This document shows positions 47,747 to 57,458 of a DNA stretch of 64,000 bases, piece by piece. Location: assembly GCF_018336935.1 (NCBI RefSeq), contig NZ_CP068771.1, positions 4,960,001 to 5,024,000 of the forward strand, written 5' to 3'. The position numbers and the translations under genes are program-made. The notes beneath the pieces were generated by a model. The model saw only the letters and a list, made by a program, of their open reading frames with translations. It was not told the origin of the DNA and ran no database searches. This DNA comes from Serratia plymuthica. Lineage in GTDB: Bacteria > Pseudomonadota > Gammaproteobacteria > Enterobacterales > Enterobacteriaceae. Position 1 is the first letter of the stretch, and the number at the start of each line of letters is the position of its first letter.

Positions 47747-48768
47747 TTTTTTCGTGACTCACGGATTAACAGCCAAATCAGATAAATGCCGCCGAGGCTG
47801 ACGGTCAGCACGCCTACCGGCAATTGATAAGGCATAAACAGGCGCTGGGCGGCGACATCGGCGATCAGCAGCAACAGCGCGCCGGTCAGTGCGGTCAGCA
47901 ACAGGACGCTGCGGTTGGCGCACAAGCGGCGGGCAATCTGCGGCGCCACCAGGGCAATAAAGGAGATTGGCCCGGCCACGGCGGTGGCGGCAGCGGTCAG
48001 CGTTACGCCGATCAGCAGCAGCAGCAGGCGCGAACGTTCCACCGGCACGCCGAGGGCGCAGGCGGTGTCGTCGCCCATTTCCAGCAGCCGCATGCGGCGT
48101 GACAGCGTCAGCAACAGCAGGCAGCACAGCGCGATCGCGGCCAGCGCCGGCAGGCTTTTCGCCCAGCTTATGCCGTTAAGAGACCCGGCGCTCCACAGCC
48201 CGGCGGTCATGGCGGACTCCAGAGAGGCGCTGATGATAAGCCAGGTATTGCCGGCGACCAGCAGGGCGCGCACGGCGATGCCGACGATAATCAAACGGAA
48301 AGCCTCGACGCCGTTGCGCCATGCCAGCAGATAAACCAGCGCGGCGGTCAGCAGGCCGCCAGCCAGCGCCCCGGAGGTGATGCCGATAACGCCGCCGTTA
48401 AACAGCACTATGGCTACCAATACGCCGCTGTAGGCGCCGGTATTGAAGCCAATCACGTCCGGGCTGCCGAGCGGGTTGCGCAGCAGAGACTGGAAAATAG
48501 CGCCGCTGATCCCGAGCGCGGCGCCCAACAGCAACGCCATCGCGACGCGTGGCAGACGCCACTGGGTGACTATTACCGTCAGGTTTGCCGGGCCTTTGCC
48601 GAGGAGAGCGTCGATCACCTGCGTGGCGTTCAGCGAAAGGGAACCGGAACCTAAGGCGTAAATCGCCAGTACCGCGCAGGCAAGCGCCAGCATCGACGCG
48701 GTCAGCGCCGGCCTCGGCAGGGTACGCAATTTTTGACTGGTCATCAGACGGGCAGCCAGCATCGACAT
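47743..48768 (-). CDS. fepG: Ferric enterobactin permease FepG
   Basis: A 341-residue FecCD-family inner-membrane permease with about ten membrane segments. I start at ATG 48768 (MSMLAARLM), which overlaps the fepD stop by one base and is preceded by AGGAGG; the frame reaching 49035 lies inside fepD. Family stretches include FQSLLRNPLGSPDVIGFNTG and VAGPISFIALVAPQIARRL. Pairs with FepD. Confidence 0.96.
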   Translation of the reverse strand: MSMLAARLMTSQKLRTLPRPALTASMLALACAVLAIYALGSGSLSLNATQVIDALLGKGPANLTVIVTQWRLPRVAMALLLGAALGISGAIFQSLLRNPLGSPDVIGFNTGAYSGVLVAIVLFNGGVIGITSGALAGGLLTAALVYLLAWRNGVEAFRLIIVGIAVRALLVAGNTWLIISASLESAMTAGLWSAGSLNGISWAKSLPALAAIALCCLLLLTLSRRMRLLEMGDDTACALGVPVERSRLLLLLIGVTLTAAATAVAGPISFIALVAPQIARRLCANRSVLLLTALTGALLLLIADVAAQRLFMPYQLPVGVLTVSLGGIYLIWLLIRESRKK

Positions 48769-49841
48769 TAGCGTTGCCTCCTGAACATATGGCGTTGGCG
48801 CACCAGCACGATCAGCAGCGGGGCGCCAATCAGGGCGGTCACGATGGAAACGCGCAGCTCGCCGGCCACCAGAAAGCGGCCGAGCAGATCGGCGCTCAGC
48901 AGCAGGATGGGGGTCAAGACCAGTGTCCACGGCAGCATCCAGTGCAGCTCGGAGCCCGCCAACCGCCGGGCAATGTGCGGCATCATCAGGCCGACGAAGG
49001 CAATCGGGCCGACGGCGGCGGTGGCGCCGCCGCACAGCAGGGTGATCGCCAGCAGGCCCAGCAATTGGGTGCGGACGATGCCGGTGCCCAGCGCGGTGGC
49101 CAATTCGCTGCCCATACTCAGACTGTTAAGCGATTTGCTCATCCACAGCGTGATTAGCGTGCCCAGCAGGATCGGCAGGGTGACGGTGCGTACCACCTGC
49201 ATATTTTGAATATCCAGCGAACCGGCCTGCCAAAACCGCAGTTGATCGAACACCAGCGGGTTCAGCAGAGAAATCCCGGAGGTCATGCCCTCCAGCACCG
49301 CCGCCAGGGCGACACCGGCCAACGTCAGGCGAACCGGGTTCAGGCTGCTGCCGCCCAGAGCGCCGATCAACGCGACCAGCAGTGCAGCGAGCATCGCCCC
49401 GGCAAAGGCGAACCACAGGTATTGGCTAACCTCGGCGGCACCAAAGAAGGTAATGCTCAGTACTACGGCAAATCCCGCCCCGGCATTCACGCCGAGAATG
49501 CCCGGATCGGCCAGTGGGTTGCGGGTGAGGGTTTGCATCAATACGCCGGACAGGCCCAGCGCAATGCCGGCCAATACGCCCACCAGCGTGCGCGGCAACC
49601 TGGCTTCGGTAATGATGGTGCAGTCCGCTCCACGGCATTGACCGTTCAGCGCCTGGATAACCGTATCAAATGGGATGGATTTAGCGCCGAGCGACAGGCT
49701 GAGCAGCATGATGGCCAACAGCGCGCAAACGGCAAGCAGCAAACCACATAGTTTGCGACGAAATGAGTGGGAGGTGCCGCTAACAAGACGATCCCTGGGG
49801 GCCGGAATGGACGGTGTGCCATTGCGTGTAATCCGTAACAT
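48768..49841 (-). CDS. fepD: Ferric enterobactin permease FepD
   Basis: A 357-residue FecCD-family permease, first gene of fepDGC. It has the family stretches MQTLTRNPLADPGILGVNAG near residue 105 and VGPIAFVGLMMPHIARRLAG near residue 280. The N-terminal 28 or so residues before the first membrane segment are longer than usual, so the true start may be slightly downstream. A Fur box lies 29 bases upstream. Confidence 0.95.
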   Translation of the reverse strand: MLRITRNGTPSIPAPRDRLVSGTSHSFRRKLCGLLLAVCALLAIMLLSLSLGAKSIPFDTVIQALNGQCRGADCTIITEARLPRTLVGVLAGIALGLSGVLMQTLTRNPLADPGILGVNAGAGFAVVLSITFFGAAEVSQYLWFAFAGAMLAALLVALIGALGGSSLNPVRLTLAGVALAAVLEGMTSGISLLNPLVFDQLRFWQAGSLDIQNMQVVRTVTLPILLGTLITLWMSKSLNSLSMGSELATALGTGIVRTQLLGLLAITLLCGGATAAVGPIAFVGLMMPHIARRLAGSELHWMLPWTLVLTPILLLSADLLGRFLVAGELRVSIVTALIGAPLLIVLVRQRHMFRRQR

Positions 49842-49869
49842 AACAATCCGTTATTTAATTGAATATAAA

Positions 49870-49884
49870 TGATATTTATTATCA
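49870..49884. promoter_or_regulatory. Fur box in the fepD/entS region
   Basis: TGATATTTATTATCA matches the 7-1-7 Fur consensus at 13 of 14 positions, in the divergent region between fepD and entS, close to fepD (29 bases) and 219 bases from entS. A further ATTATC half follows, suggesting an extended site. Confidence 0.85.
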
Positions 49885-49936
49885 TTATCGATTGCTTTCA
49901 TCTATGTTACCATGACTTCCTTCGCTATTGCAGCAC

Positions 49937-50063
49937 ATACCCTTCATTCTTGAAGCTGCATCTGTGTTGGCTGCCCGCACTTACCCCCAATCACGTATTT
50001 CCTGTACGTTCATGGGGATGCGCTTGGTTGCCGCCGTGATGCCGCTCCAATTATTTTGGCTAT
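49937..50063. repeat. Full-length ERIC element in the entS leader
   Basis: From ATACCC at 49937 to GGCTAT at 50063 the segment is exactly 127 bp, the standard ERIC length, and contains CTTGAAGCTGCATCTGTGTT and GGCTGCCCGCACTTACCCCC. It sits between the Fur box and the entS start, so a transcript starting near the Fur box would include it. Confidence 0.85.
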
Positions 50064-50102
50064 AGACGCTGCCCCTTTTCCTACGTTGTGGTGAGAAAGC
50101 TG

Positions 50103-51371
50103 ATGAGTAAGCCCTCTGTTTTGCTGGATTTTGGCCTGCTTAAGACCAATGGCGCGTTTCGCGCCGTATTTTGCGCGCGTTTTATTTCCATTCTGGCGCT
50201 GGGATTGATGGCCATTGCGATCCCGGTTCAGATCCAGGCGTTGACCGGTTCGACCCTGTTGGTCGGGCTGTCCGTAACGCTGGCGGGCAGCGGCATGTTT
50301 GCCGGTTTGCTGATGGGGGGCGTATTGGCCGATCGCTACGAGCGCCGCCGTTTGATCCTGTTTGCTCGTTCCACCTGCGGCATTGGTTTTATCGGGCTGT
50401 GCCTGAATGCCGCCTTGCCGGCCCCATCGTTGACGGCGATTTATTTGCTGGCCGTGTGGGACGGTTTCTTCGGTGCGGTCGGGGTGACGGCGCTGCTGGC
50501 CGCCACGCCGGCGTTGGTGGGGCGTGAAAACATCGTCCAGGCCGGGGCCATCAGTATGCTGACGGTGCGTTTTGGCTCGATTCTGTCGCCGGCGATTGGG
50601 GGCCTGGTGATCGCTCACTCCGGCGTGATGTGGAACTACGGCCTGGCGGCGCTGGGCACTTTACTGACGTTGATCCCCTTGCTGCGTTTGCCGCAGTTAG
50701 CACCGCCGCCACAACCGCGCGAACACCCGCTGCGCGCGTTGGTCGGTGGTTTCGGCTTCTTGTTCCGCAACCGGGTAATCGGCATGGTGGCGTTGATCGG
50801 CGCGCTGCTGACCATGGCCAGTGCTGTGCGGGTGTTATATCCGGCGATGTCCGGCATGTGGCACGTCAGCGCTACGCAATTGGGCTTTATGTATTCCGCC
50901 GTCCCGCTCGGCGCGGCGATCGGCGCGTTCACCAGCGGCCGGGTCGCTCACGTAGCGCGGCCGGGCTGGATGATGTTGACGACGGCGATAGGCGCGTTCG
51001 TCGCCATCGGTCTGTTCGGTCTGATGCCGTGGTACGGTTTAGCGCTGTTTTTCCTGGTGATTTTTGGTTACCTGAGCGCGGTGAACTCATTGCTGCAATA
51101 CGGGCTGATTCAGAACCTGACGCCGGATGCCTTTCTGGGGCGCATCAATGGCCTGTGGACGGCGCAAAACGTCGTGGGCGACGCGTTGGGGGCGTTACTG
51201 CTGGGGGCAATGGGGGCGTTTATGCTGCCGGCGATGACGTCGACCCATTTTGGTTTTGGGGTAGCGGTGCTGGGTGTGGTACTGGCTTTCGCCATGCGCG
51301 GCTTGCGCCAGGTGGGCAGCGGCGGGCAGGAAGAAAGCCTCCGGCCCGCCAGCGAGACTAGCGAGAAATAA
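50103..51371 (+). CDS. entS: Enterobactin exporter EntS
   Basis: A 422-residue major-facilitator-superfamily exporter with about twelve membrane segments that moves enterobactin to the periplasm. ATG 50103 is used; a GTG at 50088 is in frame. Family blocks [18 protein letters not shown] near residue 75, [20 protein letters not shown] near residue 137 and [20 protein letters not shown] near residue 340 match E. coli EntS. Its 3' end overlaps convergent fepB by 14 bases. Confidence 0.95.
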   Translation: MSKPSVLLDFGLLKTNGAFRAVFCARFISILALGLMAIAIPVQIQALTGSTLLVGLSVTLAGSGMFAGLLMGGVLADRYERRRLILFARSTCGIGFIGLCLNAALPAPSLTAIYLLAVWDGFFGAVGVTALLAATPALVGRENIVQAGAISMLTVRFGSILSPAIGGLVIAHSGVMWNYGLAALGTLLTLIPLLRLPQLAPPPQPREHPLRALVGGFGFLFRNRVIGMVALIGALLTMASAVRVLYPAMSGMWHVSATQLGFMYSAVPLGAAIGAFTSGRVAHVARPGWMMLTTAIGAFVAIGLFGLMPWYGLALFFLVIFGYLSAVNSLLQYGLIQNLTPDAFLGRINGLWTAQNVVGDALGALLLGAMGAFMLPAMTSTHFGFGVAVLGVVLAFAMRGLRQVGSGGQEESLRPASETSEK

Positions 51372-52317
51372 ACTGTTTTTCCAACAGCGTCAGCAAGTTG
51401 CCGGCGCTGTAATAATCCAGCCGGAAGGTATCGTTGCCCAGCGCGTAAACCCGTTTATGTTGCACCGCCGGCAGGTGAGCGAGAAAAGGATTGGCCAGCA
51501 GGCGCTGCGTGTCGGCGTCGCCGTTGGCGAACAGCATCAGCGTCTGGCCGTTCAGGCCTTCCGCCAGGTTCTCGCCGCTCAACTGAATGATGTCCTTACG
51601 CACCCCCATGCTGCGGCTGTTGTTCAATTTGGCGGGCGGCACCGCCAGGGTGAAACCGAGCTGTTTCAGCATCTGCCCCTGGGACGATTCGGCGGTCCAC
51701 AGATTGGCGGTTTTGCCGTCCGAACCGAACACCAGCGCGGAGACCGGTTGTTCAGGCAGGGTCATCCGTTGTTTCAGCGCTTTTTCACGCGCATCAAAAT
51801 TGCCAATGATCTTATGCGCCTGGGCTTCATGCCCGGTGGCCTGGCCCAGTTCTGCGGCCAGTTCCTGCCAGCTTTTGTCGTCGTAATTGACCACCAGCAC
51901 CGGGGCGATGGCAGAGAGCTGATCGTACAGGCGCAGGGCGGAATCGGCACCGGTGGCTGACATGATAATCAGATCGGGGGCAGCCCCCGCGACGGCTTCC
52001 GCATTGGGTTCGCCGACGTACAGACGTTTGACGCCGCGCCGTGCTGCGATGTCACTCCATTGACGGAAAAACCCCTGTTTGTCCGCCAGACGGCTGCCGG
52101 GCGTGGTTGCCCCACTGGCTACCACCGGCGCGTCGATGGCCAACAGGGTGCCGGTGACGGTAACGCTGGTAGAAACGATGCGGGCAGGGGGCTGATCGAG
52201 GGTGACCACGCCGTGTGAGGTTGCAATGTTACGCGGCCAGCCGGTATCGGATGCGTGAGCGGCGCTGATTGCCGCTAGCCCGAACAGCGCCAGACCGAAG
52301 ATCAGATTCGTCTTCAT
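51358..52317 (-). CDS. fepB: Ferric enterobactin periplasmic binding protein FepB
   Basis: A 319-residue cluster-type siderophore-binding protein with a Sec signal (cleavage near SAAHA-SDTG). The mature part has [20 protein letters not shown] near residue 45 and [20 protein letters not shown] near residue 113, as in E. coli FepB. It passes ferric enterobactin from FepA to FepDG. Divergent from entC across Fur boxes. Confidence 0.95.
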   Translation of the reverse strand: MKTNLIFGLALFGLAAISAAHASDTGWPRNIATSHGVVTLDQPPARIVSTSVTVTGTLLAIDAPVVASGATTPGSRLADKQGFFRQWSDIAARRGVKRLYVGEPNAEAVAGAAPDLIIMSATGADSALRLYDQLSAIAPVLVVNYDDKSWQELAAELGQATGHEAQAHKIIGNFDAREKALKQRMTLPEQPVSALVFGSDGKTANLWTAESSQGQMLKQLGFTLAVPPAKLNNSRSMGVRKDIIQLSGENLAEGLNGQTLMLFANGDADTQRLLANPFLAHLPAVQHKRVYALGNDTFRLDYYSAGNLLTLLEKQFISR

Positions 52318-52340
52318 AAAGGAAGTCCCTAGGTTTTAAA

Positions 52341-52355
52341 TAGTAATACTTATCA
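52341..52355. promoter_or_regulatory. Weaker Fur-like box on the fepB side
   Basis: TAGTAATACTTATCA matches the 7-1-7 Fur consensus at 11 of 14 positions, 24 bases before the fepB start. Together with the stronger site 110 bases away it would give each divergent promoter its own operator. Confidence 0.5.
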
Positions 52356-52465
52356 TTTATATAATTTATGCTGCTGACTTTCTACCCCGATGATAAGGAG
52401 AAGAGCTGTTTACAATTATTGACATGGCAAATTTCCAAGGGTACTTTAACGCGGTCAAACATAAA

Positions 52466-52480
52466 TGATAATCATTATTA
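52466..52480. promoter_or_regulatory. Fur box upstream of entC
   Basis: TGATAATCATTATTA matches the 7-1-7 consensus at 13 of 14 positions and is followed closely by a second ATTATCA half (52486-52492), giving an extended Fur target 37 bases before entC. Confidence 0.88.
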
Positions 52481-52516
52481 TGTTTATTATCATTAACGAA
52501 GATGAATGGAGTACCG

Positions 52517-53725
52517 ATGAGCGTGACTGTAAAGGGTGCCGGCCAAAAGAAACCGCAAAGCAAGGGGAGCGAACTGAATACTGCAGGCGTTTCGCCCACC
52601 TCGGGCTTCTTCTTTACCTCTCCTTTCCGTAGCCTGAGTACCCAGGGCTGCTTCGCGAAAATCACGCTGCCCGCAGCAGGTGGGGACCAGGTGAATGGGG
52701 AGTTCCAGCGAGAAGTACGGCACGCTTTCGCCGAAGCGAAACTGGCCGGCGTGAAGAACCCGGTACTCTGTGGCGCCATTCCTTTTGATACTCATCAACC
52801 TTCAGCGTTGTTTATTCCCCAGCAAACTCAGTGGTTTGAGCGCGATGCCTTTTTGGCCGGCGTAACGCCGCCGCAGGATGCCTTGCCGGAAATTACCCGG
52901 CAAACCGAAGTACCTGCCCGGCAGCCCTTCATGCAGATGGTTGCCGATGCGGTGCTGGCTACCCGTGGCGACCGGTTGGATAAAGTGGTGTTGTCGCGCT
53001 TGCTGGAGATTGAAACCCGCGAACCTGTTGATTGCCGGGCGCTGATGGCGCGAATCATCGCCCAGAACCCTAACGGTTTCCACTTCCACGTACCGCTGGA
53101 GCAGGGGGCGCTGGTAGGCGCCAGCCCGGAATTGCTGTTGCGCAAATCCGGCGCGCAGTTCCATTCCAATCCGCTGGCCGGCTCTGCCCGCCGCGATGCC
53201 GATCCGCTACGGGACCGTGACATCAGCCAACAGCTATTGGTGTCGGACAAAGACCTTTATGAGCACAAGTTCGTCACCGAAGGGATGCGCCAGGTATTGG
53301 CCGACCGCTGCCGCCACTTGAACATCCCGTCATCCCCTGAATTATTGAGCACCACCACGCTGTGGCACCTGTCTACGCCTATTGATGGCGAAGCCGCCAG
53401 CCGGGCGGAAAATGCGCTTTCGCTGGCCTGCCTGTTGCACCCGACGCCGGCTTTGTGCGGCACGCCAACCCGGCTTGCGCACCAGGTGATCAAACAGCTT
53501 GAACCCTTTGATCGCGGCCTGTTCGGCGGCATTGTCGGCTGGTGTGATGCCGAAGGCAACGGCGAGTGGGTCGTGACCATTCGTTGCGGCACAGTGCAGG
53601 GCAATCAGGTGCGGCTGTTTGCCGGCGCCGGCATCGTGCAAGACTCTTCGCCGGAATCCGAATGGCGTGAAACCGGCACCAAACTCAGTACCATTTCGCG
53701 GGCGTTTGGCCTGAACCAAGGATAG
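52517..53725 (+). CDS. entC: Isochorismate synthase EntC
   Basis: First enzyme of DHB synthesis: chorismate to isochorismate. 402 residues from ATG 52517, with GGAG five bases upstream; an in-frame ATG at 52502 is less well placed. The chorismate-binding domain shows [17 protein letters not shown] near residue 155, [14 protein letters not shown] near residue 197, and the C-terminal [20 protein letters not shown]. First gene of entCEBA. Confidence 0.96.
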   Translation: MSVTVKGAGQKKPQSKGSELNTAGVSPTSGFFFTSPFRSLSTQGCFAKITLPAAGGDQVNGEFQREVRHAFAEAKLAGVKNPVLCGAIPFDTHQPSALFIPQQTQWFERDAFLAGVTPPQDALPEITRQTEVPARQPFMQMVADAVLATRGDRLDKVVLSRLLEIETREPVDCRALMARIIAQNPNGFHFHVPLEQGALVGASPELLLRKSGAQFHSNPLAGSARRDADPLRDRDISQQLLVSDKDLYEHKFVTEGMRQVLADRCRHLNIPSSPELLSTTTLWHLSTPIDGEAASRAENALSLACLLHPTPALCGTPTRLAHQVIKQLEPFDRGLFGGIVGWCDAEGNGEWVVTIRCGTVQGNQVRLFAGAGIVQDSSPESEWRETGTKLSTISRAFGLNQG

Positions 53726-53733
53726 GCATACCC

Positions 53734-55362
53734 ATGAGCATTGATTTTACTCCCTGGCCTGAGGCGTTGGCCCGTCGCTATCGCGAACGCGGTTATTGGA
53801 CCGACCGGCCATTGACCGACATTATTGCCCGCCAGGCCAAAAATGACGCCGTGGCGCTGATCGATCCGCAATGCAGCCTGAGCTATCGCCGGCTCAATCA
53901 ACTTTCTGACCGGCTGGCCGCCGCGCTGCAACGCCGGGGCATGCAGCGCGGCGATACCGCTCTGGTGCAGTTGGGCAACGTGGTCGAGTTCTATGTGACC
54001 TTCTTTGCGCTGCTGAAAATTGGCGTGGTGCCGGTGAATGCGTTGTTCAGCCACCAACGCAACGAACTCAAGGCTTATGCCGCACAAATCAAGCCCGCGC
54101 TGCTGATTGCCGATCGCCGGCATGGCCTGTTCGGCAACGACGAATTCCTCACGGCGTTTCGCGCCGAAAATCCTTCATTGCGCGTAGTAGGGCTGCGCAG
54201 CCAGGCGGAAGGCGAGCAGTCGCTGGCCGCCTGGCTGGAAGAGGACGCCGACGATTTTATCGCGACGCCGACCCCGGCTGACCAGGTGGCGTTCTTCCAG
54301 CTCTCCGGCGGCAGCACCGGGACGCCAAAGCTGATCCCGCGCACCCACAATGATTACTACTACAGCATTCGTCGCAGCGTGGAAATTTGCCATTTCGATG
54401 TGCATACCCGCTACCTGTGCGCGCTGCCGGTGGCGCATAACTACCCGATGAGTTCTCCGGGCGTGCTCGGCGTGTTTTACGGCACCGGGCTGGTGGTGTT
54501 CGCCAGCGATCCGGATGCCGGGCAATGCTTCGGTTTGATCGAGCAGCACCAGATTAACGTGACGGCGCTGGTGCCGCCGGCGGTGACGCTGTGGCTACAG
54601 GCAATCGAAGAGTGGGACGGTGGGCAACCATTGGCCAGCCTCAAACTGTTGCAGGTGGGGGGCGCCAAGCTGAGCGAGACCCTGGCCGCGCGCATTCCGG
54701 CGGAAATCGGCTGCCAGTTGCAGCAGGTCTTCGGCATGGCGGAAGGCCTGGTGAATTACACCCGGCTGGACGATGACGACCGGCATATTCTCACCACTCA
54801 GGGCTGCCCGATGTCGCCGGACGACGAACTGTGGGTGGCCGATGACGAGGGTAACCCGCTGCCGGTGGGGCAAACCGGGCGCCTGATGACCCGTGGCCCT
54901 TACACCTTCCGCGGTTATTACCAAAGCCCGGAACATAACGCCGCCGCCTTTGATAAAGACGGTTTTTACTGTTCCGGTGACCTGATCAGCCTGACTGAAG
55001 ACGGCTATGTGAAAGTGGAAGGGCGTCAGAAAGATCAGATTAATCGCGGTGGGGAGAAGATCGCCGCCGAGGAGATCGAAAACCTGCTGTTGCGCCACCC
55101 GGAGGTGATCAATGCGGCGCTGGTTTCCATGCCGGATGAGCTGATGGGCGAGAAGAGTTGCGCCTTTATTATCGCCACCAACGCGCTGAAGCCGGTGGTG
55201 CTGCGCCGCCATTTGCGTGCGGAGGGCGTGGCCGAATTTAAATTACCCGACCGCTTTATACAGGTCGATACGCTGCCGCTCACCCCGGTAGGCAAAGTGG
55301 ATAAAAAACGGTTGCGTCAACGCCTGGAGGCGCAACCACTGACTCAGGCCCAGGGAGAATAA
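53734..55362 (+). CDS. entE: DHB-AMP ligase EntE
   Basis: Stand-alone adenylation enzyme that activates 2,3-dihydroxybenzoate and loads it on the carrier domain of EntB. 542 residues. The core P-loop is [20 protein letters not shown] near residue 187, the A5 region [16 protein letters not shown] near residue 333 and the C-terminal hinge with [20 protein letters not shown] near residue 430; the catalytic Lys of A10 is in [10 protein letters not shown]. Eight bases after entC and three before entB. Confidence 0.97.
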   Translation: MSIDFTPWPEALARRYRERGYWTDRPLTDIIARQAKNDAVALIDPQCSLSYRRLNQLSDRLAAALQRRGMQRGDTALVQLGNVVEFYVTFFALLKIGVVPVNALFSHQRNELKAYAAQIKPALLIADRRHGLFGNDEFLTAFRAENPSLRVVGLRSQAEGEQSLAAWLEEDADDFIATPTPADQVAFFQLSGGSTGTPKLIPRTHNDYYYSIRRSVEICHFDVHTRYLCALPVAHNYPMSSPGVLGVFYGTGLVVFASDPDAGQCFGLIEQHQINVTALVPPAVTLWLQAIEEWDGGQPLASLKLLQVGGAKLSETLAARIPAEIGCQLQQVFGMAEGLVNYTRLDDDDRHILTTQGCPMSPDDELWVADDEGNPLPVGQTGRLMTRGPYTFRGYYQSPEHNAAAFDKDGFYCSGDLISLTEDGYVKVEGRQKDQINRGGEKIAAEEIENLLLRHPEVINAALVSMPDELMGEKSCAFIIATNALKPVVLRRHLRAEGVAEFKLPDRFIQVDTLPLTPVGKVDKKRLRQRLEAQPLTQAQGE

Positions 55363-55365
55363 GTC

Positions 55366-56220
55366 ATGGCCATTCCTAAACTTAATGATTACGCGCTGCC
55401 GACTCAGGCTGAGCTGCCGACCAACAAAGTGAGCTGGGCGGTAGAACCGCAGCGGGCTGCGTTACTGATCCACGATATGCAGCAGTATTTCCTGAATTTT
55501 TGGGGTGAAGACAGCCCGCTGATTAAACAGGTGGTAGAGAACATCGCTAACCTGCGTCGTTACTGCAAATCACAGGGTATTCCGGTGTTTTACACCGCGC
55601 AGCCTAATCAGCAAAGCGACGAAGACCGCGCGTTGCTGAACGATATGTGGGGGCCAGGGCTGAATAAACACCCTGAGCAGCAGGCGGTGGTTCAGGCTCT
55701 GGCACCGGAAGATGACGATACGGTTTTGGTGAAGTGGCGTTACAGCGCCTTCCACCGTTCGCCGCTGCAGGAAATTCTGCAGGAGTCAGGGCGCGATCAA
55801 CTGATCATTTGCGGCGTGTATGCTCATATCGGCTGCATGACTACCGCTATCGATGCCTTTATGCGCAATATCCAGCCGTTTATGGTGGCCGATGGCCTGG
55901 CGGATTTCTCCCGCGACGAACACCTGATGGCGCTGCGTTACACCGCCGGCCGCTGTGGCCGAGTGGTGACGACTGCCGAACTGCTGCCGGGCATCGCCAG
56001 TAAAGCTGCGCTGCGCCGGCAAATTATGCCGTTCCTCGATGAAGACAGCGAAGAGATGGGCGACGATGAGAACCTGATCGACTACGGTCTGGATTCGGTG
56101 CGTATCATGGAGTTGGCCGCGCGCTGGCGTAAAATCCGCAGCGATATTGATTTTATCGCGCTGGCCAAGAACCCGACCATTGACAGCTGGTGGGCGATGT
56201 TGTCGCAGGGGAAATCCTGA
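55366..56220 (+). CDS. entB: Isochorismatase / aryl carrier protein EntB
   Basis: Bifunctional 284-residue protein. Residues 1-200 are the isochorismatase domain (LLIHDMQQYFLNFW near residue 34 and IICGVYAHIGCMTTAIDAFM near residue 146). Residues about 215-284 are the aryl carrier domain with pantetheine-attachment Ser244 in DYGLDSVRIMEL. The stop codon overlaps the entA start (TGATG). Confidence 0.97.
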   Translation: MAIPKLNDYALPTQAELPTNKVSWAVEPQRAALLIHDMQQYFLNFWGEDSPLIKQVVENIANLRRYCKSQGIPVFYTAQPNQQSDEDRALLNDMWGPGLNKHPEQQAVVQALAPEDDDTVLVKWRYSAFHRSPLQEILQESGRDQLIICGVYAHIGCMTTAIDAFMRNIQPFMVADGLADFSRDEHLMALRYTAGRCGRVVTTAELLPGIASKAALRRQIMPFLDEDSEEMGDDENLIDYGLDSVRIMELAARWRKIRSDIDFIALAKNPTIDSWWAMLSQGKS

Positions 56221-56978
56221 TGGGCAAAGCAGGGGATTTTGCCGGTAAGCGGGTCTGGGTTACCGGCGCGGGTGCCGGTATTGGCCTGGAGACGGCGTTG
56301 GCGTTTGTAAGAGCCGGTGCAGAAGTGATTGGCTTCGACCTGCGTTTTGGCGAACCGGAATACCCGTTTCGCACCGAAGTGCTGGATGTCGCGGATAGCG
56401 ATGCGGTAGACAGTCTGTGCGGGCGTTTGCTGGCAGAGCAGCCGGCGCTGGACGTGCTGGTGAACGGGGCGGGCATTTTGCGGATGGGGCTGGCGGATGA
56501 GACCAGTACCGCAGACTGGCTGGCCTGCATGGCGGTCAATGCCGGCGGGGCGTTCAATATGTTCCGCCATGCCTTGCCGGTGTTCCGTCGCCAGCGGCGC
56601 GGCGCGATTGTCAGCGTGGCTTCAAACGCGGCCCATGTGCCGCGCGTCGGCATGGCGGCCTATTGCGCCTCCAAGGCGGCGTTGCGCAGCCTGTGCCAAA
56701 CCGTAGGATTGGAAATGGCGCCTTATGGCGTGCGTTGCAATCTGGTTTCACCCGGGTCGACCAACACGCCGATGCAACGCGGCATGTGGCAGGATGAAAG
56801 CGGTGAACAAAACACCATCAACGGCTTCCCGGCGCAGTTCAAGCTGGGTATTCCATTGGGCAAGATCGCCCAACCGCAGGAAATTGCCGATGCCATTTTG
56901 TTCCTGGCTTCCGATCGCGCCAGCCATATCACCCTGCAGGATATCGTGATTGACGGCGGGGCGACGCTGGCGGCCTGA
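56220..56978 (+). CDS. entA: 2,3-dihydro-DHB dehydrogenase EntA
   Basis: Short-chain dehydrogenase that finishes DHB. 252 residues from ATG 56220, which overlaps the entB stop; the frame extends to 56190 within entB. The NAD-binding motif is [20 protein letters not shown] and the catalytic Tyr-x-x-x-Lys is [13 protein letters not shown] near residue 150. E. coli has entH next; here the cluster ends and no entH follows. Confidence 0.96.
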   Translation: MGKAGDFAGKRVWVTGAGAGIGLETALAFVRAGAEVIGFDLRFGEPEYPFRTEVLDVADSDAVDSLCGRLLAEQPALDVLVNGAGILRMGLADETSTADWLACMAVNAGGAFNMFRHALPVFRRQRRGAIVSVASNAAHVPRVGMAAYCASKAALRSLCQTVGLEMAPYGVRCNLVSPGSTNTPMQRGMWQDESGEQNTINGFPAQFKLGIPLGKIAQPQEIADAILFLASDRASHITLQDIVIDGGATLAA

Positions 56979-57017
56979 GATACCAGTTTATTTAGGGTGT
57001 GTGACCATAACCATAGG

Positions 57018-57068
57018 GCGCTGCTTGCAGCGCTCTCCCTAATAACAAGCCTTGTTGGCTGTTTGAAG
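57018..57068. repeat. Hairpin-bearing repeat, copy 3 (partial)
   Basis: Starts with the perfect hairpin GCGCTGC-TT-GCAGCGC (57018-57033) and runs into CTCTCCCTAATAACAAGCCT, matching the inner end of the copies at 33.8 and 46.8 kb. The hairpin sequence differs from the others, while its place beside the CTCTCCCTAATAAC flank is the same. It lies between entA and the tRNA array. Confidence 0.65.
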
Positions 57069-57112
57069 GCGCAGGGGAATTTGGGGATGATGATTTATGG
57101 ATGACAGATGCG

Positions 57113-57138
57113 AAAAAAGCGCCAAAAGGCGCTTTTTT
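57113..57138. terminator. Terminator of the tRNA-Val/Lys array
   Basis: AAAAAAGCGCC-AAAA-GGCGCTTTTTT, a symmetric stem with A and T runs, 7 bases beyond the tRNA-Lys gene on the reverse strand. It can also act on transcripts coming from entA. Confidence 0.92.
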
Positions 57139-57144
57139 CTGTAT

Positions 57145-57220
57145 TGGTGGGTCGTGCGGGATTCGAACCTGCGACCAATTGATTAAAAGTCAACTGCTCT
57201 ACCAACTGAGCTAACGACCC
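57145..57220 (-). tRNA. lysV: tRNA-Lys (TTT)
   Basis: 76 bases with encoded CCA. The reverse strand begins GGGTCGTTAGCTCAGTTGGT, has anticodon TTT in the loop CTTTTAA, the T-loop GTTCGAATC and a paired 7-bp acceptor. Last gene of the array; its 3' end faces the enterobactin block. The symbol follows E. coli order. Confidence 0.97.
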
Positions 57221-57227
57221 GCAGAAG

Positions 57228-57303
57228 TGGTGGGTGATGACGGGCTCGAACCGCCGACCCCCTCCGTGTAAAGGAGATGCTCTACCAACTGAGCTAATCA
57301 CCC
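57228..57303 (-). tRNA. tRNA-Val (TAC), copy nearest tRNA-Lys
   Basis: 76 bases with encoded CCA; reverse strand begins GGGTGATTAGCTCAGTTGGT, anticodon TAC in a CTTTACAC-type loop. Same acceptor stem as the next copy. Confidence 0.97.
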
Positions 57304-57342
57304 ACTTCAGAACTTCCGGGTACTGCCAAACAAGAGAATGAG

Positions 57343-57418
57343 TGGTGGGTGATGACGGGCTCGAACCGCCGACCCCCTCCGTGTAAAGGAGATGCTCTAC
57401 CAACTGAGCTAATCACCC
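57343..57418 (-). tRNA. tRNA-Val (TAC), middle copy
   Basis: 76 bases, identical to the previous tRNA-Val as far as I can read, including acceptor GGGTGAT/ATCACCC and CCA. Confidence 0.97.
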
Positions 57419-57458
57419 TCATTCTTCTCATTTCTTACTGCTTTACTGCTCAACAAGA

